This document shows positions 55,801 through 64,000 of a stretch of 64,000 bases of DNA, in pieces (the first letter of the stretch is position 1; each line of letters opens with the position of its first letter). The notes below the pieces were generated by a model. The model was not told the origin of the DNA. It searched no databases and worked only from the letters and a program-made list of their open reading frames with translations. Both the position numbers and the translations under genes were made by a program. Source of the DNA: Shinisaurus crocodilurus (taxonomy: Eukaryota; Chordata; Lepidosauria; Squamata; Shinisauridae); assembly GCA_021292165.1 (NCBI GenBank), contig CM037880.1, positions 180,441,085 through 180,505,084 of the forward strand, in the 5' to 3' direction.

Positions 55801-58800
55801 ACCCATTTAAGTCCCAATCATTTCAATGGGTCTACTCTAAATATGACTAAGTCTGCATCCAATCTGAAATCTTTTAGGAATTTGTAATTTGAAAGATTCT
55901 ATCTGATTGAGAATTCACACTTGAACATAATGAACAATAATGGCTTTGTCTTGCAGCCAAAAACATGGGGGACAATTCATTCTGTCACTGCTTCCTTCCC
56001 TTCACCTCCTGTGTGTGCTGCTCCATGCATAGGAATTCTTTACTACTGACATCCTCTCTCTTTGCATACCCCCCCCCCCCGTGAACACAGAGCTGCATTG
56101 CTGTGTACAGGGCATAGACTAGATTGTGTTCAAGATCTGTTAAAACTGTCATAAAACCTCAAATAATCACAAGGTGAAGACAACGGTAAGAAAATGATAC
56201 TAATATAAAGTCAGTTAAAGATGAGCACCAGGCAAAGTTACTCAGTAGGGGTGCTTCCATACCTACACTTTCAACCTGCTCAGTTTTGATTCCCTTTCTC
56301 TCTTACCTCGCCCTTTTTTTCTTACCTTGAGACAAAAAACTATTGCCTGTGTAGAAAGTTCACTCCTACACCCTATGAGTGTGTATACTTGCATGCATCA
56401 TATGGTTTTAAGACAGGTTGCCTTGATTGTTCCCTGCATAGATGAACTATGGGTATTTTAAAACAGTGAAAGTAGTACAAGTAGGCTTTGGATGCCTACT
56501 AAAGAATAACAGAAGGCAACTCCCCCAGTCTTCAACAATGGTCCCAACATGTAGCATTAGCATACCCTAAGAATAACTGCTGGGAAAGGGACAACTGCAA
56601 ATAGATTTTGCCATCTCAAGAGTGGGAGATTTTCTTCTGCCATTGTTTTTAGAGACACACGCTTGCCCCAGTTTCATATCTTGCCAGATCTCAGAGAGGT
56701 ATGCATAGAAATACTGCTGTGTATCTGGGAAAAAAATTAAACGCCTACATCATGACCTACATTGCAGTCTACATGACCAAAATGGATATCAGAAGACATA
56801 ATTATAGCTTTGAACAAGCGTAACAGACCTGAATATTCCTGATAAAGCTGAATACATAGTATCAGAAAAACGAAGTCAACATGTATTATTATATTGGTAT
56901 TTACTCCATATGAGAAATCAAATCACCTGAAAGCCACCTACTGTGCTTCTTTATGACTGTATGCTGGTAAAAGCAGCAACAGAGAGCATAAAAGCATGAA
57001 ATACCTGCTGTGCTTGAAGTCTGTGTTGCAGTTGTAGCCTCAGCTGATTTGGCGGGTTCTGCACTATGCCAGCAGGCCTCAGCCCAGGCCGAGGCTGCAT
57101 ACGCAGTGCTGCATAACCTGGTCGCTGCGCCATTGGGTGAAAGTTTGGGTCCTGCATTGGTGTGTAGTTCCCTTGGGCCATTTGGGCCTGAGATGCATAC
57201 TGCTGTGTGAAAACAGGCGCCTTTTGTTCTAGGATGATGTTTGATTCCTGACTTGAGAATGGCTCTGGATCTACAGCTTGGCTCTGCTAAAGAACACAAA
57301 CGTAAATATGTATATGGACACAGAATTAAACATTTAGAACCCATATGTATGACTGCTCAGAGACCATAGAGAGCAACTGTTTGACATACACAGGTCTGGT
57401 TCAGACGGAAAAGGAAACCATCATGTGAATGTGCTTGGATGAGCCTGGGGCTTGTGTGCTCCCACTCCCTCTTTTGCACCTATGGTGATCAGAAAAAACA
57501 ATGGTTTTATCCTGGCTTGTTCTCACTAATCATAGTTTAAACAAACCACAGTTTCCTAAGTTCAGATGTCACAGGGAACTACGGTTTGCTTAAAATATGA
57601 TGCTAAAGTGTCTGTTCCCCCCTTGCAAGTGCAAAAGAGGAGGAGAGGGGAAAGTGCATAAGCCTGAGGCTTGCTGAAGCTTGTTCCCATAGTGGGAAAC
57701 TATGGTTTCCTGTTACATCTGAACTAGTCCAATTTAAGATGCCCTACTCTATACATTTTTCAGACTTGCCATCTCTTTTGATCTTGGCTCAGATTGCTGC
57801 AATGAACCAGGGCCAAACCACAACAGGAGATATATGATTAGGCCTCCAAATATTTTGATTTTTTTTACTTAAAAGCAGCTGTGGAGTGCTCCAAATTTAA
57901 TCAGAGAAGTGCTGCTCAGAGAGAGGGTGTTTAACCCTTTCCCCAATGCCATTTTCTGAGCCTCAATCACCTCTACCACCACAGCAGCTATTAGCTCCAA
58001 AGTCCCCACAGCAGAGCTAATAGCAGCTCTGGGGGAAGTATTGGGGAAAACGTACAGGGATTTTTTTAAAAAATAAAGCCTTATGTAGTGCTGTTGCTCT
58101 GGTCAAATTTGGTGCTTCCTCCTACCTGCAGGTGCTTTTAAATAAAAATCAAAACACTGGAAAATCTGATCATGGATCTCATAAATAAAATGTAGTTTGC
58201 CGTCAAACTAGCAGGGATTTAAACTTGTAGAGACAATCTAGTCATATTTCTCCAAAATATGTTGTTGGACTAGAAAGAACATGTAAAAGCTTAGTTTAAA
58301 ACTTAATCTGAAGTGGCAACATATGGCCAATAGTGGTATCGAATATGCAGGGCTGTCTTTCTTTCAGAAGTTTTATGTCATGCAGATTGTATGTTGTCCA
58401 TTTGCAAGGGTTGAAGCCTTGTCTGCCCACTCATAGAGGCAGAGCCTAATCCAGCATCATCAATTGCCATTACAATGTTGCAAACATCATACATTAGGAT
58501 GCGGTTGAGAGAAGACGACTACTGGGTAGTCTTTCACAAATGTTTTTTGGGATCCAGGAAGCAAGACTGTATTACACATGATGAGTGCTATTACTTTCTG
58601 ATCTATCAAGCCATAGGGAACTGAGGCAGAACACCACCACGAAGAAAAGTGACCTCACTCCAAGGAAAGTGAGTTTTGCTTGGAAGCTCTCAACTCCATA
58701 CTTCCTAAACACTCTGTGTGTGTAGTATCAGACATGTTGCACCCTACATGCAGCGTAGGGCCAGTTGCAACCTAAGATCCCACCCCCTCTCTGAAATGAT

Positions 58801-59348
58801 TTTGTGTAGGGACTGGAAGTAAAGGTGCTTGCAGGACATTCTCAAATTAAATGGAAGGGACATAACATTAACAAGGAAATCATGTTCATAATAATATGTG
58901 GAAGGTTATTTAGAATATTACACCTGGTGGTAAAGTCATAAGAATCTAAGAATGCAGGAAGAACCTTGCTGGACCAAACCAAAGGTCCATTTAGTCCAGC
59001 ATTCTGTTCACATAGTGGCCAACCAGATGCTTTTGGAAGCCCACAAGTAGGACATGAATGCAACGGCACCCTCCCACTCGTGTTCCCCAGCAACTGGTGT
59101 ATATAGGCATACGACAAAGAACACTTACTGCTGAAATACCTTAACTAAATACATTTCCAGAAATATATAATAGCAGAAATACCTGGCTGACTAGTTCTGG
59201 TATCCCAAGAGCTCTGTCAATTTCTTCTAGACCGTCAAAATTTCTTAGTGCCAAATATAGCTGGTCAAGGAGGGTTCCCTCATCACTTGGAGACTCTGAG
59301 GCAGGATGCTGACACAGCAGGTCATCTGGAGAGCTCCCAAATGGTTGC
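46816..59348 (-). CDS. NCOA2: nuclear receptor coactivator 2, C-terminal 410 residues (last 8 coding exons)
   Basis: Exons 59348-59183, 57286-57005, 55382-55305, 54160-53932, 50790-50613, 48919-48721, 47658-47569 and 46827-46816 join in frame with GT/AG sites. They end KYC-stop, as the human protein does. The 410 codons correspond to about residues 1055-1464 of the 1464-aa human protein. NCOA2 (TIF2/GRIP1) is a p160 coactivator that bridges ligand-bound nuclear receptors to CBP/p300 (AD1) and CARM1 (AD2). The bHLH-PAS and receptor-interacting LXXLL parts lie upstream, beyond the window. The Gln/Met/Asn-rich composition is typical of the family. PRDM14 follows downstream on the same strand. 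Confidence 0.95.
47075..47330 (+). repeat. (TA)n and L2-like tail with trinucleotide arrays
   Basis: A (TA)n run at about 47075-47098 is followed by the T-rich L2-like 3' end, gatattgggcggtatagaaa, and (GAT)n/(AAT)n arrays at 47271-47325. Lies in the last NCOA2 intron. Confidence 0.65.
47569..47658 (-). CDS. NCOA2: NCOA2 exon encoding VNDPAMRGG...QEGDASR
   Basis: 90 bp, phase 0/0. Acceptor ctaccttag, donor CGG|gtaaga. Contains [18 protein letters not shown], nearly identical to the human end. Confidence 0.95.
48118..48262. repeat. diverged MITE, 60088 family (reverse)
   Basis: Contains cctgctctggagcatctccc and aaccctccagagcagatttt, echoed at 60140-60190. NCOA2 intron. Confidence 0.4.
48721..48919 (-). 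CDS. NCOA2: NCOA2 exon encoding [10 protein letters not shown]...SSMGPEQ
   Basis: 199 bp. Acceptor catcctgtag before C ATG TTT, completing a split Asn codon. Donor GAG CAG|gtgaga. Contains [12 protein letters not shown] and [16 protein letters not shown]2 region. Confidence 0.95.
49531..49618. repeat. short palindromic MITE copy
   Basis: ggctacaaccctgtacacac, gggagcaagtcccactgaac, acttctgagtagacatgtat and agaattgcacta. NCOA2 intron. Confidence 0.65.
49821..49873. repeat. two adjacent 20-bp palindromes in a GC-rich patch
   Basis: cctctcctcgcgaggagagg is a perfect 20-bp palindrome at 49821-49840, and ctggattccttggaatccag is a 9-bp inverted repeat about a 2-bp centre at 49854-49873. Both lie in a GC-rich island (49805-50050) in an NCOA2 intron. 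They may be parts of an unrecognised MITE. Confidence 0.7.
50613..50790 (-). CDS. NCOA2: NCOA2 exon encoding [11 protein letters not shown]...WAQGNMGGN
   Basis: 178 bp. Acceptor tgtattctag before GA ATA AAT. Donor GGA AAC AA|gtaagt. Contains [18 protein letters not shown]. The split codon at its end (AA+C) gives Asn where the human protein has Ser. Confidence 0.95.
50902..51032. repeat. palindromic MITE, 'ccagatgttttggacta' copy
   Basis: Left gctctccagatgttttggac, centre attgaccatgctggctgg, right ttcaaaacatctggagcat. NCOA2 intron. Confidence 0.85.
51718..52605 (+). repeat. unnamed ~0.8-1 kb interspersed repeat, copy II
   Basis: Aligned with copy I at 5560-6565 over most of its length and not interrupted by the tRNA SINE. 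After ccagaaaggggag it runs on directly (atcttcaggccactcccttt), where copy I has the SINE. An L2-like fragment abuts its right end at about 52608. Lies in the NCOA2 intron between 50791 and 53931. Confidence 0.6.
52608..53103 (+). mobile_element. L2-like LINE, 3' end with ORF2 C-terminus
   Basis: The frame reads [20 protein letters not shown] then [12 protein letters not shown], the conserved C-terminal part of ORF2 also present in the minus-strand copy at 62160-62735 (FRAKYKVLVITFKALHGLGP). The 3'UTR ends ttgggcggtataaaaatgta and an (AATA)n array. Confidence 0.8.
53108..53346 (-). repeat. duplicated segment A containing the agctcagtgg-type SINE
   Basis: On the minus strand ggggccgtagctcagtggca, ggacgcacgccttgctgctg and ggtcccaggtcc form the tRNA-like head. 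It is about 97% identical to 54312-54552, and identity continues past the SINE head for about 50 bp (cttcggagtgagaaattcca). Confidence 0.85.
53440..53735 (-). repeat. partial copy of the unnamed repeat (left end, reversed)
   Basis: The reverse complement reads ggtggcttattttgggg, gacaacccatg, gcccatgccacc, cccctccacttatgcccaag, cagcactttggagtgac and gctggttcaccac, matching 5620-5850. Confidence 0.6.
53932..54160 (-). CDS. NCOA2: NCOA2 exon encoding [12 protein letters not shown]...FPPNYG
   Basis: 229 bp. Acceptor ttttccctgtag before GGG CCG. Donor AAC TAT G|gtattg, a weaker +4/+5 context. Contains [20 protein letters not shown], a Gln-rich helix-prone stretch, and [16 protein letters not shown]. 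It lies between the two near-identical SINE-bearing duplicates. Confidence 0.95.
54270..54552 (-). repeat. agctcagtgg-type SINE and duplicated segment B
   Basis: The SINE tail aagctgccttataccaggtc is present here but missing from segment A. From 54312 the sequence parallels 53108-53346 almost base for base, differing by a small indel (aaacaaacaaac versus aaccccc), two substitutions and one extra A. Confidence 0.85.
55305..55382 (-). CDS. NCOA2: NCOA2 exon encoding [20 protein letters not shown]...GVPTQ
   Basis: 78 bp, phase 0/0. Acceptor ttcttgtcctag, donor ACA CAG|gtgagg. Confidence 0.95.
55766..55862. repeat. palindromic MITE, 'gacttagtcatacttagagt'
   Basis: attggatcccgacttagtca, tacttagagtagacccattt are mirrored by aatgggtctactctaaatat and gactaagtctgcatccaat. 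Arms of about 40 bp. NCOA2 intron. Confidence 0.85.
55870..57004. other. NCOA2 intron, nothing recognised
   Basis: No further exon or named repeat. Contains a C-run at about 56070-56080. Confidence 0.5.
57005..57286 (-). CDS. NCOA2: NCOA2 exon encoding (Q)[10 protein letters not shown]...HRLQAQQ
   Basis: 282 bp if the first of two tandem acceptors is used (tttagCAG), 279 bp if the second. The human sequence reads [11 protein letters not shown] (as recalled), matching use of the second. Contains [37 protein letters not shown] and [15 protein letters not shown]. Donor CAG CAG|gtattt. Confidence 0.95.
57287..59182. other. NCOA2 intron
   Basis: Apart from the repeat at 58936-59107 nothing was recognised. 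No exon-like conserved block was seen. Confidence 0.5.
58936..59107 (+). repeat. interspersed repeat, same family as 40783-40965
   Basis: gaaccttgctggaccaaacc, agtccagcattctgttcaca, agtggccaaccagatgcttt and ccagcaactggtgtatatag. It ends 75 bp from the splice donor at 59182. Confidence 0.65.
59183..59348 (-). CDS. NCOA2: NCOA2 exon encoding the AD1 / CBP-interaction helices
   Basis: 166 bp. Acceptor ttttctttgcag before G CAA CCA TTT, donor AGC CAG|gtattt. Encodes [40 protein letters not shown] and [10 protein letters not shown], the p160 helices that dock onto the CBP/p300 NCBD domain. Near-identical to human, as expected for this domain. Confidence 0.95.
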
Positions 59349-60087
59349 CTGCAAAGAAAATCATGTGGCATGGTAAGCAACTACAGGAACAAGAAGAAAT
59401 AGGAACACACTTTCGGCCTCATCGGGAAGATCAACCTAGAGACCCAAACAATATTTTCCTAAGATTTCTAAAGTCACAAATCTCAATACAATGTTACAGA
59501 TTCAGTCAGCTGTGAGAGGAAGCTGTTTCCCCTTTCCAGGCCTGATGGCCCTACTTCCTAAACTGCATCACTCTGGGAAATTGCAGTACGTACTAAGTGA
59601 CTGAACTGATTTACACCAATACATTATCATCTTATTTATGACAATTCACTCTGTTCTGACAGCTTAATTTTATCACAAGCTATATGACTACTGATAACCC
59701 TAATCAGATCATTTAAATCAGACAACACTGAAGCGGACAGTTTGTTTCCTTATTCTGTACCCGAAGAAGATCACTGCCTGTTCCTGATCGCATAAAAAGA
59801 GAAGATTGTGAAACTGAGCATTCTTTGGTCATGCTGATGATGAAATCAAACTGTGAAAGGAGATTGGCAAATAATAAAAGCCAACTACTCGGGTAATCAC
59901 ATATACAAAATATAATTTTTTGCTTTTGCAACAATAAGAGTAAGAACTACAATAAGTAGATGAAAAAGGCAACATCAGGTGCTAATACAATACATACATG
60001 ATCCTAAATTCACAGATCATAATATGCAATAATGAAATTGTATGTTATAATCTGTGAATTTAGGATCATGTGTGCAATAACCACATT
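59349..60087. other. NCOA2 intron, nothing recognised
   Basis: Contains an inverted-repeat pair near 59998-60072 (catgatcctaaattcacaga against tctgtgaatttaggatcatg), a small perfect foldback of ~20-bp arms. No exon. Confidence 0.5.
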
Positions 60088-60282
60088 GGGTTGTATCCAA
60101 TGGTGTCCGTCTGGTGGAATGGATTTCCCCCTCCCATTGCAACCCTCCAATCTGCTCCAGAAGGTTGTGGAAACCTCTAGAGCAATTTGAGGTGAGTGGG
60201 GGGAGGGTGCAGGGGGGAGAAGAGCAAGGAAAATCCCATTGCACAAGCAGACGTCCATTTACACAACACTGGATATATCCCA
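60088..60282. repeat. MITE, 'gggttgtatccaatg' family
   Basis: The termini gggttgtatccaatggtgtc and acaacactggatatatccc are weakly inverted. The interior has caatctgctccagaagg..cctctagagcaatttg. Relatives at 7615, 10300, 12868 and 48118. Confidence 0.55.
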
Positions 60283-60814
60283 TTCTCATTATGTGTCATT
60301 GCCACTGTATTTTTTTTAAATTCCTACTGCCCCATCACTTATGAAGACACAGAGCAGGACCTTCTTAGTTGTGTCCTTAAGTTATAGGATGGAGCCAAAC
60401 TAGGCATTCAGCAGCAGACCTGAGGTTTGGAGGAACCTAGGTCTCCAATCAGCCAAAATGGAGCAGGAGGATGACACTATTTGCAGCAGAAAAGAACAGG
60501 TGTGTGGGTAACACTTGCCTTTCCCCATTCACTGTTTTTCCTCCTGTAACACTGTTCAGCTGTTTTCCCACCCCACAATGCAGCAAACATGTCTGGAAAC
60601 TACAAAAGGAAAAGGATGAAAGTGGCAGGTAGAGGAAAAGTTTAGACTCCATACTCCTACCTGCTACTTTTCTGCTGCTTACTAATCCCCTGTAGGTTGT
60701 TCAGCAGTGACATGCTCTCAGACCTCTTTATTTTTTCCATTTCACTGTCTAGTTAAGTGTACTCCCATTCCCCAAAATGTTTACTGTAGTGCTATTTTTG
60801 TGTTGTTTATTGTG

Positions 60815-61185
60815 AAGTAGGGGTGGGCGCCCCTCCTGGCACCTGACTCGCGGTGCGTGAGCCGAGCGCAAGTGCCAGCTGAGGCACTCGCTGGACTTCT
60901 GGGTCCCTGGTTCTACGTTGTTTAGGTAAAAAATAGCATAAAATATGTTAAATTTTTGTAATTTGCGCAAATTACACAAATCGTGGCCGTTTTTAACGTA
61001 TTTACGCTATTTTCTACATAAACAATGTAGTGCCTGAAACCGCAAGTCGCTTCCCCCTGGATTGGCTTGCGAGAACACGAGTCAAGCAGGGGAAAAGGTG
61101 GGGCGAGCAGAGCTCGGGGGCTGAGCCCGGTGAATTCTCTGGACTTGCACCCCCCAGTCGAGCTCCGTGCACATCCCTATAAAAT
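60815..61185. repeat. element with an AT-rich palindrome inside GC-rich arms
   Basis: The minus-strand end tagggatgtgcacggagctc is like a common reptile repeat terminus. The core gtaatttgcgcaaattac is a perfect 18-bp palindrome flanked by ttgtttaggtaaaaaatagc and gctattttctacataaacaa arms. GC-rich segments lie on both sides. Non-coding. Confidence 0.65.
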
Positions 61186-62107
61186 GTGAAGGGAGTGGAA
61201 GGTAAGGGGTTGCCCAACTCCCAATTCCCTGCAGTGTAGGCAGGCACAACAAATTACCCAGTAGGCTGCCAGCACCCCTTACATCCGCCTCAGCCTGAGC
61301 CAGGCAACTCTCAGACTTTTCAGGACACACTTGGAGCACAGAAATAAGGGTTCATGCCGACATCCTCTATCTATTCCAAGTCCCAAGCCTAAAATTCTAA
61401 AGAGCAGCAAGACCAAAACAGAAGGCTCTGAATTTAGTACTGAAGCTTAAGTGGAATAAAGCACACACACACTTTGAAATAGATGTGAAGTTTATTTACA
61501 ATAAGGAAGGGGCAAAGGGGTAAAAAAAGGTGTGCAAAAATCAGAAAGAATCAGAGAAAAGCCAGAGAAACCCCTTGGAATAATGGAAAAACCTTTTGGA
61601 ACAAAGCTGCAGGCCAAAATGACAAATCAATACCTAAGCCTATCCTATACTTTACCTATGTAAGAGTCTTCTAATAGGACAGGGCCCAATTCAGGATCCA
61701 ATAGCAAACAGGCCTGAAAGTGAGTTAGCACAGGCAGACGAAGACAAAGACTAACATGAACACCAAATGGCAACAGTTGCCCCCCAGCTTCATACTCCCA
61801 CTCCTGGCTCTTGACAAATGTGAGGTGAGCCTCCTTAGCCAATCCTGATTGGGCTGGATAATTTCCTCAGTGACAAGCCTCCTTAGCCCATCACTAACAG
61901 GCTGAATAACTTCTTTGGCTTTCAGGAGGGGACTGGGGGTGGGGGAGTGAAAAGCTCTCATCACAGCCCAGCTGACATTGTTCTGTCTAATTTGTCAAGA
62001 GTTCCACTCTGGCCGTGACAATCCTAGAGACCCCCCCCCCCGAAAAGATAACACACACAGGTGGTTTTGACGAGTGAGTACAGGCCCCTGCTCATGAAAT
62101 GGGGAGA
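61186..62107. other. NCOA2 intron, nothing recognised
   Basis: No exon or repeat recognised. The ccttagccaatcctgattgg/ccttagcccatcactaacag pair at 61830-61900 is a short imperfect tandem duplication. Confidence 0.5.
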
Positions 62108-62151
62108 CTCCTCCTCCTCCTCCTCCTCCTCCTCCTCCTCCTCCTCCTCCA
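62108..62151. repeat. (TCC)n microsatellite
   Basis: About 14 trinucleotide units directly adjoining the 3' side of an L2-like fragment. Confidence 0.95.
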
Positions 62152-62159
62152 CTGGGTAG

Positions 62160-62735
62160 GCCTGTCGGAAGAGGTCAGTCTTTATGGCCTTTTTAAAAGC
62201 CAAGATACTATCTAGTTGACGAGTCCCCTCTGACAGGCCATTCCACAGTCTGGGAGCAGCAGAAGAGAAGGTCCTCTGGGTAGTACTTGCGAGCCTAGTC
62301 TTGGCTGACTGGAGTAAATTCCTCCCAGAGGACCTAAGTGCACGGGGCGGATTGTACGGGAGAAGGCGATCCTGAGGTAACCTGGACCCAAACCATGTAG
62401 GGCTTTAAAGGTAATAACCAACACTTTATACTTTGCCCGGAAACTGATTGGCAGCCAGTGTAATGCTTTTAAAGCTGGTGTAATATGGGCACCTCTAGAT
62501 GTACCAGTGACCAATCTGGCTGCCATATTTTGCACCAATTGAAGTTTCTGAACTAGGTACAAAGTTAGCCCTATGTACAGCGCATTGCAGAAGTCAAGCC
62601 TCGAAGTTACCAGCGCGTGCACTACCGTCTTTAGGTCTTCCAACTCTAGGAAGGGGCGCAGCTGGAGTATCAGCCGGAGCTGATAATAGGCACTCCTAGC
62701 CGTCACATCTATCTGAGCTGTCATTTGAAGCGACT
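62160..62735 (-). mobile_element. L2-like LINE ORF2 C-terminal fragment
   Basis: An open stretch of about 170 codons reads RSAYYQLRLI, LKTVVHALVTSRLDFCNALY, LQLVQNMAARLVTGTSRGAH, ITPALKALHWLPISFRAKYK and VLVITFKALHGLGPGYL, the conserved end of L2/CR1-clade ORF2 after the RT core. It has no start of its own and is a retroposed fragment in the NCOA2 intron. Confidence 0.85.
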
Positions 62736-64000
62736 AAATCTAAGCAGCTAAATCTTGACAAGAAAATTTATTTCTTGACATTTATATGTCAGCTGTTAAG
62801 TTCTGATATTGTTTTGGATTCTAAGTTTTCTGGCTGGGTTTGTACACTGTCTTGAGCAATTTTGGGTGGTGGTGGTGGAAATCGGCATATAAATAATATA
62901 AAATAAATTAATTTGTTTTAACAAGATTGTTTCCAGGATTGATCTGTTAAAACAATCTTACCTTTAAGTAAGAAATAGTTATAAAGTTTGGTGTTCTAAC
63001 CTCACTAAAATTAAATTGACTCCATTTAAATGTATTAATCTCTTTTATCCCATCTATGACATAATTAATGGGAAAGGTGATCCTCTCCCTGCAGTGCTAA
63101 TTTCAAAATGGAAGCTGGCTGAAGTTAAATATCATATGATCACAGTTAGCGATCACAGGCAACCTACAGCCCTTTGCATAGTCATGCCAAACAAACCATA
63201 TTGAAATACTGTTTGGCAGGCATTGTGATAAAAACCAAGTACCTGTCAGAAATATATATAGAATCAATAGAGGTGTTAGTATTACCCTCCAATGATTTAG
63301 AAGAGTTCATGGCACAGAATCTAACCTTACAAACTGTATATGGCTGAGAACCAACCTGAGACATAGCTTCCCGCTTTGAGCCAGGATAAAAACTGAGATC
63401 AGCAGAAGCCTTATTGATATAAATGAGTAAAGGCAGCTAGCTATTTGTTCTTCCTGCTTGATCTTAAACAGATTATATAAGATAATGGCCATTAAGCCAC
63501 AATTAAAGAGTCTTCCTTACACATTTCTAACAAGAAATAATGTAAGGGCAATCAGTAAAAGGTTTGTAGTTCCTTTTCCCTAGTTTGTTTGTTTATTTAT
63601 AAAATCATTTCTAGCTTGCCTTTGGGGCCCTATGTTGTGCCCAAGGTGGTTCAAAGTGACAAAATTAAAACAGAACATAAACAATAAAATAGAACAAACA
63701 CCAATACAATATTACATTGACTGCAGGTAGTTTTCAGTGATTCAGTAGTGAACCTTAATTTAGTTTGTAATTTGACCAGTTATTTATGTAAGCAGTATTT
63801 TGAGCATATGGTCATTATGACTAAGGAAATATTGCAAAATATGGTAAAGCCAGACAACATGCAGCAAAGGCTAAAAGACAATATTACAAATAAGCCTTAA
63901 ACCAACTTACTTTAAGCAAATTAAATCCCATCAATTTACACTCAAAGCAATGAGTACAGATTATTTATATTATTCTACTTTACAAAAGTTAATTTTTAAA
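62736..64000. other. NCOA2 intron to window end
   Basis: Contains LINE-tail-like debris at about 62780-62920 (ggcatataaataatataaaa) and 63560-63720 (tttgtttatttataaaatca, then cccaaggtggttcaaagtga, a reversed L2/CR1-like tail). No further NCOA2 exon was recognised. Confidence 0.45.

Noticed and set aside
59998..60072. possible pre-miRNA hairpin (catgatcctaaattcacaga and its complement)
   Set aside because: Arms are short (~20 bp), perfect and AT-rich with a loop of over 30 nt. Nothing else supports a miRNA.
62212..62724. 170-residue minus-strand gene
   Set aside because: It is the C-terminal part of L2-like ORF2, 5'-truncated. A sister fragment is at 52608-53103.
59349..64000. additional upstream NCOA2 exon
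   Set aside because: No minus-strand open segment with flanking AG/GT matched known NCOA2 sequence. The next exon probably lies beyond the window.

Overview
The window is a piece of nuclear chromosome from a non-mammalian amniote, most likely a squamate reptile (lizard or snake). The repeats point there: a tRNA-derived SINE with the 'gtggcgtagtggttagagtgttggac' type head, a second tRNA SINE with an 'agctcagtgg' head, CR1 and L2-like LINE tails, a DIRS-type tyrosine-recombinase retrotransposon, hAT elements with 8-bp target duplications, many short palindromic MITEs and abundant microsatellites. There is no bacterial or viral gene content.

Two genes are supported, both on the minus strand. 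PRDM14 is complete. It has a TATA-type promoter near 22.77 kb, a predicted non-coding first exon, and six coding exons from 22526 down to 11145. All splice phases close into a 490-residue protein with a divergent proline-rich N-terminus, a PR domain and six zinc fingers. NCOA2 (TIF2/GRIP1) is represented by its last eight coding exons, from 59348 down to 46816. These encode the final 410 residues, including the CBP/p300-binding AD1 helices and the C-terminal AD2 region. A long AT-rich 3'UTR runs to about 43.2 kb. The head-to-tail order NCOA2 then PRDM14 on one strand matches the human 8q13 arrangement, so this is conserved synteny.

Layout: 0-11 kb is PRDM14-downstream sequence full of repeats (foldback element, minisatellite, hAT MITE with perfect TSD, a ~1 kb unnamed repeat split by a SINE, a 5S-headed element). 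11-22.8 kb is PRDM14. 22.8-33.8 kb is CpG-rich upstream sequence followed by SINEs, GC-rich MITEs, a CR1 tail and a cluster of foldbacks. 33.8-39.9 kb is a three-level nest: a DIRS retrotransposon interrupted by a 5'-truncated L1, itself interrupted by a hAT element, with recognisable target duplications. 40-43 kb is intergenic. 43.2-59.4 kb is the 3' part of NCOA2. 59.4-64 kb is the next upstream NCOA2 intron, in which no further exon was recognised.

PRDM14 is a germline and pluripotency transcriptional regulator and NCOA2 is a p160 nuclear-receptor coactivator. Nothing in the window indicates that they act in one pathway. The observations most worth checking are the nested transposon stack, the family with a 5S rRNA-derived head and CR1-like tail, the unnamed ~1 kb repeat, the short divergent PRDM14 N-terminus with its TATA promoter and ~100-bp first intron, and a NAGNAG acceptor in NCOA2. 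No novel gene system was found.
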